A stretch of DNA of 5,866 nt from an uncultured Victivallales bacterium. GTDB taxonomy: Bacteria > Verrucomicrobiota > Lentisphaeria > Oligosphaerales > JAFGRS01. Under the pieces are notes generated by a model. The model did not search any database. It worked only from the letters and a program-made list of their open reading frames with translations, and was not told the DNA's origin. The translations under genes and the position numbers were made by a program. Positions 1 through 5,576 of this stretch are shown piece by piece. The stretch is from NCBI GenBank assembly GCA_903834675.1, contig CAILKC010000844.1:1-5866 (forward strand), in the 5' to 3' direction. The stretch's first letter is position 1, and each line of letters starts with the position of its first letter.

Positions 1-7
1 ATACCAG

Positions 8-26
8 CCCAGGGCAACGCCCTGGG
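8..26. repeat. 19-base palindrome, copy 1
   Basis: CCCAGGGC-AAC-GCCCTGGG is a perfect 8-bp stem with a three-base loop. It is the exact reverse complement of the copy at 138-156, so the two copies face each other in the cluster. Confidence 0.9.
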
Positions 27-43
27 AATAGGACGGTTATGGG

Positions 44-62
44 TTTGAGCCCTGTAGGGGCG
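44..62 (-). repeat. GCCCC-type repeat unit, inverted copy
   Basis: Read on the minus strand this unit is CGCCCCTACAGGGCTCAAA. It matches the unit at 101-119 at 17 of 19 positions. It can form a 4-bp GCCC/GGGC stem. Confidence 0.75.
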
Positions 63-100
63 AGCTATCTGCCATACCTCCGCACCGAGGCCGCATGGTC

Positions 101-119
101 CGCCCCTTCAGGGCTCAAT
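101..119 (+). repeat. GCCCC-type repeat unit, forward copy 1
   Basis: CGCCCCTTCAGGGCTCAAT has a GCCC stem at 102-105 pairing with GGGC at 111-114. It pairs as an inverted copy with 44-62 and matches the unit at 166-184 at 16 of 19 positions. Confidence 0.8.
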
Positions 120-137
120 CCGCGCTGTGGACGGGTA

Positions 138-156
138 CCCAGGGCGTTGCCCTGGG
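138..156. repeat. 19-base palindrome, copy 2
   Basis: CCCAGGGC-GTT-GCCCTGGG is the exact reverse complement of the palindrome at 8-26. It has an 8-bp perfect stem and a three-base loop. It begins inside a further small palindrome, GGGTACCC at 133-140. Confidence 0.9.
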
Positions 157-165
157 CGCCCGGAA

Positions 166-184
166 CGCCCCTTTGGGGCTGAAT
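166..184 (+). repeat. GCCCC-type repeat unit, forward copy 2
   Basis: CGCCCCTTTGGGGCTGAAT is the most symmetric of the three units, with GCCCC-TTT-GGGGC at 167-179. It has the same orientation as 101-119 but sits only nine bases from the neighbouring palindrome, where the other units sit about 20 bases away. It may be the start of a further, truncated module. Confidence 0.8.
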
Positions 185-204
185 ACCTCGTCCCATCCTT
201 ATTG

Positions 205-231
205 CACAGGTCGGAAAAAAGTCGACCTGTG
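205..231 (-). terminator. Hairpin downstream of the operon, possible terminator or 3'-end structure
   Basis: CACAGGTCG (205-213) and CGACCTGTG (223-231) are a perfect 9-bp inverted repeat around a nine-base loop. The loop holds six consecutive A on the plus strand, hence six T in the operon transcript. It lies 57 bases past the stop codon of the methyltransferase, the last operon gene. It is not a textbook intrinsic terminator, because the T tract is in the loop rather than after the stem. It may instead protect or define the mRNA 3' end, or be an unrelated dyad. It is distinct in sequence from the REP-like units to its left. Confidence 0.4.
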
Positions 232-288
232 GCCGAGAGGAAGTCCAGGGGCACAAGGCGGAACCTGGTCCCGGCCTGCTGGGTGCGT

Positions 289-1026
289 CTAGTCTTGCCG
301 CCCATCCAGGTCGGCCTTCTCGGCCACCAGCAGCAGCGATGTGCCAAAAGGAAGACGCAGCCAGCGCAGCAGACGATACTCCCAGACGCAGGCCGTCTTC
401 AGGACCCAGCCGATTGCCGCGGGCGGGATACCGTGCTGGGCACGCTTACGGGACAGGCCCAGGTTGAGAGTTTTCAGGACGATCTTGGGGAGACAGAGGG
501 CGTGATAGAGGTACCGCAGGTCCAGGATTCTGAGGCCGCCGGGCAGCACGTTTCTGAGCGACGTCGCAGAGTAGCGGCGATAGTGCCGGTTGAGTTCATC
601 ATGGTAGTCCCACAGCCTCGTCAGGGCGGGGACCGTGATGACCAGCCGCCCGCCCGGGCGAAGCAGGTCCCACATCGCCTTGAGCGCCTGGCGCTCATCC
701 TCGATATGCTCGACCACATCCAGGGCCGTAATCAGGTCGAAGCGCAGATCGCGGTAGCAGGCAGCGCCCAATGGCTGGGTGAAAATCTGCCTACGATAGG
801 GTGAATCGGCGGGAATCAGCGACTCGTCGATCTCGATGCCGCGAACGTCGCCGAACTCTTGCAGACGCGGGAAGAACAGCCCATTCCCACAGCCGATATC
901 GAGGATCGCCGATGGCGAGGTGAGTTCCAGGGAACGGATGACGTCCAGGAGAATCCTCTCCCGCGACTGGAACCACCAGTGCCTACGGTAGAGATCCTCG
1001 TACACCTTTGCGTATGCGCGTTCCAC
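289..1026 (-). CDS. Class I SAM-dependent methyltransferase (Methyltransf_11/23 type)
   Basis: This 245-residue protein transfers a methyl group from S-adenosylmethionine; the acceptor is unknown. The SAM-binding core is clear: motif I ILDIGCGNG at residues 41-49, an acidic residue E65 ending the second strand (RGIEID), DVVEHI at 103-108, and LLRPGGRLVITVPA at 121-134. The N-terminal HWWF at 16-19 and the NRHYRRY stretch at 146-152 are features I know from methyltransferases found in polysaccharide and membrane glycosyltransferase clusters. Residues 165-190 and 205-225 are hydrophobic or aromatic and may touch the membrane or a lipid substrate. The start is GTG (plus-strand CAC at 1024-1026), chosen because the usual N-terminal segment begins right there. 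A GAGG lies 11 bases upstream. It follows the GT-C gene by 17 bases and is last in the operon. A role in methylating the glycan or its carrier is inference. Confidence 0.92.
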   Translation of the reverse strand: MERAYAKVYEDLYRRHWWFQSRERILLDVIRSLELTSPSAILDIGCGNGLFFPRLQEFGDVRGIEIDESLIPADSPYRRQIFTQPLGAACYRDLRFDLITALDVVEHIEDERQALKAMWDLLRPGGRLVITVPALTRLWDYHDELNRHYRRYSATSLRNVLPGGLRILDLRYLYHALCLPKIVLKTLNLGLSRKRAQHGIPPAAIGWVLKTACVWEYRLLRWLRLPFGTSLLLVAEKADLDGRQD

Positions 1027-1043
1027 GGTTCGTTAGGCCTCGG

Positions 1044-2768
1044 CTAGCGCCACCCCTCGAAGACGGACAGCGAGAAATTCTCCAGTCGACTCACGGCCTG
1101 CCCGGCGTCCGCGGGAACCACCAACTCGCTTCGCAGCGCGTGAGTATGGAGGTCATGAGCCACCTGCTTCGACCAGGCCTGAACATACGTATTGTTGTTC
1201 CAGCCGTGCTTGGACTGCGGCGCCGGAGGCAGGGTTGGCGGCACCTTGTCCCTAGGCGGGAACTGGATGGCGCCGACCACCCACAGCTTCTTGCCCGCCG
1301 CGAGAGTCTTGTCGATCTGCTCGAGCGTCGCGTCCAGCGCGTCCGGCTGGGTCATGAGCTGCTTGAAGCGCGGGTAGGGAAACAGGCTGACTTCAAGATC
1401 GCTGGAAGTCAGGGGAAGTGTGTTCCAGGGCGCCTTGCCATGGTAGTAGTACTTGAAGCTGGGGGAAAGCCAGAAGGGACTGACCAGGACAAAGTCATCC
1501 GCGGCAGCTTCAGCCGCGAGGACGGCACAGAGACGATCGACGTTCGTGCGCCGCATATGAGCGTGGGCCCATAGCGACGGTAGACTCAGGAGCATCAGGG
1601 CACAGGCCGCGATCGTGCGCAGCAACCAGACCCAGGCCCGCTCATCCCGCGAACCCACCGCAACCTCCACCAGCAGCCCACAGAGAGCCAACAGCGGCGC
1701 GTAATGCCACGGCATCGGGATCATGCCGTTGACGCGAAAGAAACCGTAGGCACTCAGCGTTGCACCAAGGCTCACGAGGAAGGCATACAAGGCCAGGGAC
1801 GGAGCGCTGCGGAGGGTTCCGCGCGAATGCACGATCCGCACTATCAGAAAGACCACGGCGAGAGCCGCCAGGCCCAGCCAGAGCGACAGGACTGACGAGT
1901 CACCGTTGGCGATCGCCTTGGTCAGCCCCCCAAGAATCCTCTTGTTCGTCAGCTCGAAGTGGGTGATCTGCGCAGCGTCAGCGTAGGCGCGAATCACCGG
2001 CAGATAGACGAGCATGGAGAGCGCCGTGACGCCGCAGAGCGTCATGATCAACAGGCAGCGTCTCCACAGTCCGCACAGCCCGCAGACGGCCATGCCAGCT
2101 AGCCCGATGGCAAACAACAGGTACGAGTTCTGATAGCTGGCGTGACAACTCAAGAGCGCCAACCCCAGGCTCGCGGTCACATTGCGCCATGTTGGCCGCT
2201 GAACAACCCTCCAGAACGCGCCACCACAGGGCACCACGAATAACATCGCCAGGCCGTAGGCTCGAATCGAGCTGCCAAAGTAGAAAACGGTCGGATTGAA
2301 GGCCACCAGCGCCATGACCAAGAGGGGCGCCCGCCCGCTGAACAGTCTCGCGCTGACGATCAGTGAGCCCATGATTCCCAAGGAGACCACCGTCCCAAAG
2401 AAGCGTATCCAGGCATCGCCCGTGGCGTAACCAAGGGCGGTCCACAGGCGCAGCAAGACATGCAGCAGGGGGGGAGCCGAATCCTTCGCGAGCCACGCGG
2501 CGTCGTGGTGGACCGGCAAGACCGACGCCAACTGGATGCTCGAGGTCTCGTCGCGCCAGAACGCACCGGAATTCTGGAACAGAATCACGTGTAAGCCCAT
2601 GACTAAAAGACAGGCGACGGCGAGAAGCAGCCCGTCGATGACGCGGGTGACCGCTGGATTCTCCTGAAGACGGCGGCCCCCCCCTGGCACCGCCTTGCGC
2701 AACTCGCCGGACGGTCGGGAAGAGGGGCCGACGGTATTCTTGGAACGAGTCTTCTTTCTTGCTGCCAT
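1044..2768 (-). CDS. GT-C fold membrane glycosyltransferase (ArnT/PMT, GT39/GT83-like)
   Basis: This 574-residue protein is probably an integral-membrane glycosyltransferase that uses a polyprenyl-phosphate sugar donor. The N terminus is strongly basic (MAARKKTRSK), consistent with a cytosolic end. A first membrane segment spans about 45-64, and the following loop holds FWRDETSS at 70-77, whose D73-E74 matches the catalytic acidic pair of the family. DSAPPLLHVLLRLW at 96-109 matches the family 'D-x-H-P-P-L' segment, but with Ala98 where His is usual. SSIRAYGLA at 166-174 matches the 'R-x-Y' helix. Further hydrophobic spans lie near 122-141, 148-165, 170-187, 215-235, 238-258, 292-312, 324-343, 352-370 and 383-402. 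Residues 403-574 form a soluble C-terminal domain, presumably periplasmic. The ATG start lies 16 bases after the SDR stop codon. GAGG lies 13 bases upstream, a long spacing that suggests weak or coupled initiation. A run of eight G (plus-strand C at 2677-2684) encodes Gly29-Gly31. The specific substrate cannot be called. Confidence 0.87.
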   Translation of the reverse strand: MAARKKTRSKNTVGPSSRPSGELRKAVPGGGRRLQENPAVTRVIDGLLLAVACLLVMGLHVILFQNSGAFWRDETSSIQLASVLPVHHDAAWLAKDSAPPLLHVLLRLWTALGYATGDAWIRFFGTVVSLGIMGSLIVSARLFSGRAPLLVMALVAFNPTVFYFGSSIRAYGLAMLFVVPCGGAFWRVVQRPTWRNVTASLGLALLSCHASYQNSYLLFAIGLAGMAVCGLCGLWRRCLLIMTLCGVTALSMLVYLPVIRAYADAAQITHFELTNKRILGGLTKAIANGDSSVLSLWLGLAALAVVFLIVRIVHSRGTLRSAPSLALYAFLVSLGATLSAYGFFRVNGMIPMPWHYAPLLALCGLLVEVAVGSRDERAWVWLLRTIAACALMLLSLPSLWAHAHMRRTNVDRLCAVLAAEAAADDFVLVSPFWLSPSFKYYYHGKAPWNTLPLTSSDLEVSLFPYPRFKQLMTQPDALDATLEQIDKTLAAGKKLWVVGAIQFPPRDKVPPTLPPAPQSKHGWNNNTYVQAWSKQVAHDLHTHALRSELVVPADAGQAVSRLENFSLSVFEGWR

Positions 2769-2784
2769 AGCGTGCTTTCAGCCT

Positions 2785-3789
2785 CTAGGGGGCAGGAAGC
2801 TTTCCTTGGCGAAAGCGAGCCAGGTGATAGTGGTGGACATTGCTGATACCGATGGCCAACGGGGTCCGATACAGGCTCCTCAAGTCAGGTTCTGTGGTGG
2901 AACGGAACTCCAGTCGCCTGGGCTGTTGAGCAGCCAGCGCCGTGGGGGCGCAGATCACCCGCGGCGAGCGGCCGAAATGAATCCGGCGAAAAGCCCCGAC
3001 AATCTGGGCGACCGTCGTGGTGCGCTCGGCGGAGAAGAGCTTGACCTGCGCGCCGCCTGAGGCCGGTGGGGGCAGGCGCCCAGCGGCCCAGGCTGCCAGG
3101 CAACTCAGGACCTGCTGGGCACCATCGTCGATGTAAAGGTAGTCGCGAATCGTGTCCAAGGGCACGTAGATATGAATGGGCCGTTGCCAGATGATACACC
3201 GCGATACCTGCGAGATCAGGCCTTGTGGTTTGCTGAGATCCTGTCCCGGCCCGTACAGATTCGAGATGCGACCGATGAGGCAACGGGCCAGTGGATGCGA
3301 CTGGGACCAGTCATGCACAAGCTGTTCCTGCGCGAGTTTGTTGCGACCGTAGGCCGAGATGGGCCGACAGGGCGAGGATTCGCGGATGGGCTGATCCGCA
3401 CAATGACCGTAGACGCCTCCCGCGGAACTGGCCAGAAACAGGAATCCCGGCATGGGCGTCTCGTCGTGGGCAAAGTGGCGATCCAGGAGTCGCAGGAGGT
3501 GGGCCAGAGCGCGCGTTTCCTCCTCCAGGGCAGTCTCCTCCGTGCCGATCACTCCGGCCCCGGCGACCCACAGCACGGCCCAGGTGTCAAACCCGCTTCG
3601 GGCAGCGTGGACAAACGCTGCCGCCGCGGCATCCAGTTGCTCCGCAAGGACCGCGGGTAGACGCCAGGAAAAAGCCCGCAGTGGTGGCACCCAACTGCTG
3701 GCGCCCGGAACGGCTCGCGCCAGAGCCACCGTGAGTTGGCTGCCCAGGAGACCGCCTCGCCCGACGATCCAAACTAGCGACGATCGCAT
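2785..3789 (-). CDS. NAD-dependent epimerase/dehydratase, extended SDR family
   Basis: This 334-residue protein is probably a nucleotide-sugar epimerase, dehydratase or reductase. The N-terminal Rossmann motif is G10-x-x-G13-x-x-G16 in VGRGGLLGS. AGAG at 76-79 follows at the end of a later strand. The active site is S121/S122 (LASSAGGVYG), Y147 and K151 (SAYGRNK), the classical Ser-Tyr-Lys set. GRISNLYGPGQ at 173-183 and RDYLYIDD at 215-222 are strong markers of the extended SDR sugar enzymes. The start is ATG at 3789, because the Rossmann strand begins at once. The frame is open up to an ATG at 3948, but that would add 53 residues with no SDR character and extend the overlap with the upstream gene to 175 bases. 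The chosen start overlaps the GT2 stop by 16 bases and lacks a good Shine-Dalgarno, so translational coupling is likely. It probably supplies or modifies the sugar used by its neighbours (inference). Confidence 0.92.
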   Translation of the reverse strand: MRSSLVWIVGRGGLLGSQLTVALARAVPGASSWVPPLRAFSWRLPAVLAEQLDAAAAAFVHAARSGFDTWAVLWVAGAGVIGTEETALEEETRALAHLLRLLDRHFAHDETPMPGFLFLASSAGGVYGHCADQPIRESSPCRPISAYGRNKLAQEQLVHDWSQSHPLARCLIGRISNLYGPGQDLSKPQGLISQVSRCIIWQRPIHIYVPLDTIRDYLYIDDGAQQVLSCLAAWAAGRLPPPASGGAQVKLFSAERTTTVAQIVGAFRRIHFGRSPRVICAPTALAAQQPRRLEFRSTTEPDLRSLYRTPLAIGISNVHHYHLARFRQGKLPAP

Positions 3790-4820
3790 GGCTTTGCGTT
3801 CTGTTTGCGGCAGGGGCTGGAAACTACGAGAAACAAGGGTTTGCCCATGGCGGCACTCACGGTCACGCCCAAGTACTCGGCGATGATTCCCAGAGAGAAG
3901 AGAATCCCTCCAGAGAAGAAGCACTGCAGAATGGCTAACGACGTCCACCCTGGCACGGGAACGTTGCCGGTGAGCCGCGCCCAGACCGCAATCGTGGAGA
4001 ACGCCAGGCCAAGAGCGATCGAGGCCAGGCCGAGATAGGTGACACAGCGCAGGGGTTTCGTCCCCGAGGTGAGCACCAGACGCCAGAAGTGTGAGACCAA
4101 CGCCCGGTAGTTGTATCCCGACGGACGCCCACCGGAGCCGCGCAGGACGATCGGGCAGTGCGAACGGCGGGCGACGATCCAGGACAGGGCCACGTCGAGA
4201 TAGACGCTGCAGCCGCAGTAGGCCGCGAGACTCCGCGCGATCTCCCCACGGATCAGGCGGAAGCTATGGAACTGCCCGGCCGTCGTGGCGTCGGCGAACA
4301 CCCGGATCAGGCAGCGCTTCGTCACGGCACTGAGCAGGTTCCGAACCAGGCCGTGCGGCGGCGTGTTGGTGGGCAAACCATAGACAAGCTGGGAATCGCT
4401 ATCCAGGGCGATATCGAGGAAGCGTCCGATATCCGCCGGATTCTGATCGCCGTCTTCATCGAGCGTCACGACCCATTCCGAACTCGTGGCGGCCGCACCG
4501 GCCAAGGTGGCGGGATGCTGACCGAAATTGCGGGCCAGCCAAACGAGTTTCACGGCCGCCCAGCGCGCCGCCAGCGTCTCCATCACCACGGCCGAGTTGT
4601 CGATGGCGCCATCATGGACCAGAATCACCTCGGCGACGCGAAAGAAGCGACCCCCCGCGGTGCATTGAACCTGCATCAAGGGCGCAATCTCGCCGACGAG
4701 CGGTTCCAGGGTCCGTTCTCCGTGGTAAACGGGTATGACAACCGACAGGGTGTGAAGGGGTTCAGTCGCAGCCGGGGCTTCGTGCTCGTGCGGCAACCGC
4801 GGAGTGGCTTCGGACTGCAT
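3774..4820 (-). CDS. Family 2 glycosyltransferase, polyprenyl-phosphate sugar synthase-like (ArnC/GtrB/DPM1 type)
   Basis: This 348-residue protein has a GT-A domain followed by two membrane helices. Such enzymes transfer a sugar from a nucleotide donor to undecaprenyl phosphate on the cytosolic face. LSVVIPVYHGERTL at 25-38 is the first strand of the family. VHDGAIDNS at 68-76 corresponds to the usual 'DDGSxDxT', with His69 and Ala72 replacing the expected Asp and Ser. NFGQHPATLAGA at 98-109 is strongly typical of the ArnC/GtrB group. DEDGDQNPAD at 121-130 carries the D-x-D metal site and the following Q-N-P. FRLIR at 187-191 and GRPSGYNY at 231-238 also fit. Hydrophobic helices span about 261-281 and 294-317, ending in AEYLG as in relatives. 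The ATG start has GGAG six bases upstream. It is the first operon gene. The first 22 residues are poorly conserved in type and may be a flexible tail. Confidence 0.93.
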   Translation of the reverse strand: MQSEATPRLPHEHEAPAATEPLHTLSVVIPVYHGERTLEPLVGEIAPLMQVQCTAGGRFFRVAEVILVHDGAIDNSAVVMETLAARWAAVKLVWLARNFGQHPATLAGAAATSSEWVVTLDEDGDQNPADIGRFLDIALDSDSQLVYGLPTNTPPHGLVRNLLSAVTKRCLIRVFADATTAGQFHSFRLIRGEIARSLAAYCGCSVYLDVALSWIVARRSHCPIVLRGSGGRPSGYNYRALVSHFWRLVLTSGTKPLRCVTYLGLASIALGLAFSTIAVWARLTGNVPVPGWTSLAILQCFFSGGILFSLGIIAEYLGVTVSAAMGKPLFLVVSSPCRKQNAKPCDRR

Positions 4821-4826
4821 GGTAGG

Positions 4827-4830
4827 CTCC
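4827..4830 (-). promoter_or_regulatory. Shine-Dalgarno of the first operon gene
   Basis: The minus strand reads GGAG, six bases and then ATG. This is the best ribosome binding site in the operon and supports the 4820 start. The three downstream genes have weaker or more distant sites, in line with coupled translation. Confidence 0.7.
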
Positions 4831-4941
4831 GCACAACTGAGGGTGGCACGTCTCGTCAGCGCTCAACCTGGCGCGCTTGGCTGTCATACCTGCGCCGCCG
4901 GAGGCAGCAACTCCCCTGGTTCTTCCCTCTTCTCTGTCGTC

Positions 4942-4955
4942 CCGCGGGCCCGCGG
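4942..4955. repeat. 14-base perfect palindrome CCGCGGGCCCGCGG
   Basis: This uninterrupted palindrome lies about 120 bases upstream of the GT2 start codon. It could be a protein binding site in the operon leader. At this base composition a chance occurrence is also plausible. Confidence 0.5.
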
Positions 4956-5132
4956 CGTCGCGGAAATCGCCGCGGTCGGGGCCCGGTGCGCGGCGTGTCT
5001 GTCTCGTCCCGTAAGTGACCACCATCTGGGACTTCCCCACCTCGCGGATAGGAAGTTGCTTCTCCAGGGTCACGAGGCAGCAACCTAGTCCCGCTGCAAG
5101 GGGAGTGCAAGAGATGGGAGAATGGCGGGGGG

Positions 5133-5163
5133 GGGCAGGTCAGTTCCGTAGGGACTTCTGCCC
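5133..5163. other. Two-part hairpin next to a run of nine G
   Basis: GGGCAG (5133-5138) pairs with CTGCCC (5158-5163). Inside it AGTTCC (5142-5147) pairs with GGGACT (5151-5156), with one G-T pair and a GTA loop. A three-base/one-base internal loop separates the two 6-bp stems. The G tract 5127-5135 overlaps its left arm. Either strand could fold it, so it may be a leader element of the leftward operon or an unlinked structure. No known RNA family is recognised. Confidence 0.4.
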
Positions 5164-5238
5164 GGCACGGCGGGGCGCTGGTCGGTTCAGATGTGGTCGG
5201 TGCGGCTGGGGGACGGCCGGGCCGACCGCTGCTCCACG

Positions 5239-5260
5239 CCTGGCGCCCGCCTGGCGCCCG
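5239..5260. repeat. Tandem duplication of an 11-base unit
   Basis: CCTGGCGCCCG occurs twice with no gap (5239-5249 and 5250-5260). Each unit contains the small palindrome GGCGCC. It is probably a slippage product. No function is evident. Confidence 0.7.
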
Positions 5261-5360
5261 GCGGAATACAGACGCCGTCCGCAAGCCACTTTACGTGGTT
5301 CATCCAGGCACGACCCCGATTCCGTTGGGACAGGAAGTCGAAGGTATCTCAATCCGAGTT

Positions 5361-5397
5361 TTGACCTACCTGCCCGTCTGCAACCGGAGGTGGTCAA
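5361..5397. repeat. Imperfect inverted repeat TTGACC-T-ACC / GGT-GGTCAA
   Basis: The arms 5361-5370 and 5389-5397 pair over nine bases with one bulged T, around an 18-base centre. It lies 20 bases left of the rightward promoter, where an activator or repressor could bind. It could also be chance. Confidence 0.35.
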
Positions 5398-5416
5398 GAC
5401 AACTCCTATCGCTTGC

Positions 5417-5446
5417 TTGACATACCGTGCGGCTCGCATGTATTGT
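5417..5446 (+). promoter_or_regulatory. Sigma70-type promoter pointing right
   Basis: A perfect TTGACA (-35, 5417-5422) is followed after 18 bases by TATTGT (-10, 5441-5446, four of six consensus bases). The surroundings (5400-5480) are clearly less GC-rich than the rest of the window, as expected for a promoter. The predicted start lies near 5453. The first open frame that continues into the downstream gene begins with ATG at 5512, and the preferred start is at 5665, giving a leader of about 210 bases. Confidence 0.6.
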
Positions 5447-5449
5447 ATC

Positions 5450-5464
5450 TACCACGTTGTGGTA
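5450..5464. promoter_or_regulatory. Dyad at the predicted transcription start, possible operator
   Basis: TACCAC-GTT-GTGGTA is a perfect 6-bp inverted repeat with a three-base centre. It begins four bases after the -10 element and covers the predicted start site. This is a position where a repressor would block initiation. The regulator is not in the window. Confidence 0.45.
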
Positions 5465-5553
5465 CTCAGCTCTCATGCCATGTAAGCCGCCGAGTCGTTG
5501 AACCGCACCAGATGTGTCCGACCAGCATTCAGCGCAGCAGGGACGCCGGACGG

Positions 5554-5576
5554 CTCCCGCCAGGGCCTGGCGGGAG
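5554..5576. repeat. 23-base palindrome, strong leader hairpin
   Basis: CTCCCGCCAGG (5554-5564) and CCTGGCGGGAG (5566-5576) are perfect inverted copies around a single G. As RNA this gives a stem of at least 8 bp, nearly all G-C, with a seven-base loop. It lies between the rightward promoter and the preferred start codon. No T tract follows, so it is not a standard terminator. It could be an attenuating leader structure or a protein binding site. Confidence 0.6.

Larger units (their letters stand above)
1..184. repeat. REP-like cluster of GC-rich palindromes (BIME-like), left edge cut
   Basis: Five short palindromic units lie in 184 non-coding bases. Two are copies of a 19-base palindrome (8-26 and 138-156) and three are copies of a 'CGCCCCTT..GGGCT' unit (44-62 inverted, 101-119, 166-184). 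The first two pairs form a large inverted repeat: palindrome, 17-20 bases, inverted GCCCC unit, a 38-base centre (63-100), GCCCC unit, about 20 bases, palindrome with its loop reversed (AAC against GTT). A fifth unit follows in the same orientation as the third. Such head-to-head arrangements are typical of REP/BIME elements moved by RAYT (TnpA-REP) transposases. No transposase is in the window, so that link is inference. The cluster lies just past the 3' end of the minus-strand operon, a usual site for such repeats, and may continue left of the window. Confidence 0.8.

Noticed and set aside
1..184. CRISPR array
   Set aside because: The repeat units are of two types, partly inverted and unevenly spaced. 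A CRISPR array would show direct repeats of one type with even spacers.
205..231. Canonical rho-independent terminator
   Set aside because: The stem is good but there is no T tract after it in the operon direction, because the T run is in the loop. It is kept only as a low-confidence 3'-end structure.
127..804. Long plus-strand open frame opposite the methyltransferase
   Set aside because: It is antisense to a gene with complete SAM-binding motifs, and its translation has no recognisable motif. It also runs through the palindromic repeats. Such frames are expected opposite genes with GC-rich third positions.
3790..3948. N-terminal extension of the SDR from the ATG at 3948
   Set aside because: The extension lies wholly inside the GT2 gene, has no SDR-like sequence, and the Rossmann fold begins right at the internal ATG.
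4158..5018. 286-codon plus-strand open frame
   Set aside because: It is opposite the well-supported GT2 gene, rich in Arg/Gly, without motifs or a ribosome site, and continues into the non-coding region without change of character.
5015..5485. 156-codon plus-strand open frame in the intergenic region
   Set aside because: The translation is low-complexity Arg/Pro/Gly-rich text with no domain, it runs through the hairpins and the promoter, and the composition shifts in mid-frame.
5417..5501. Small toxin-antitoxin module behind the regulated promoter
   Set aside because: The only short frames starting just downstream are eight codons (5475-5501) and a bare ATG-TAA (5480-5485). No antitoxin-like or toxin-like protein follows.
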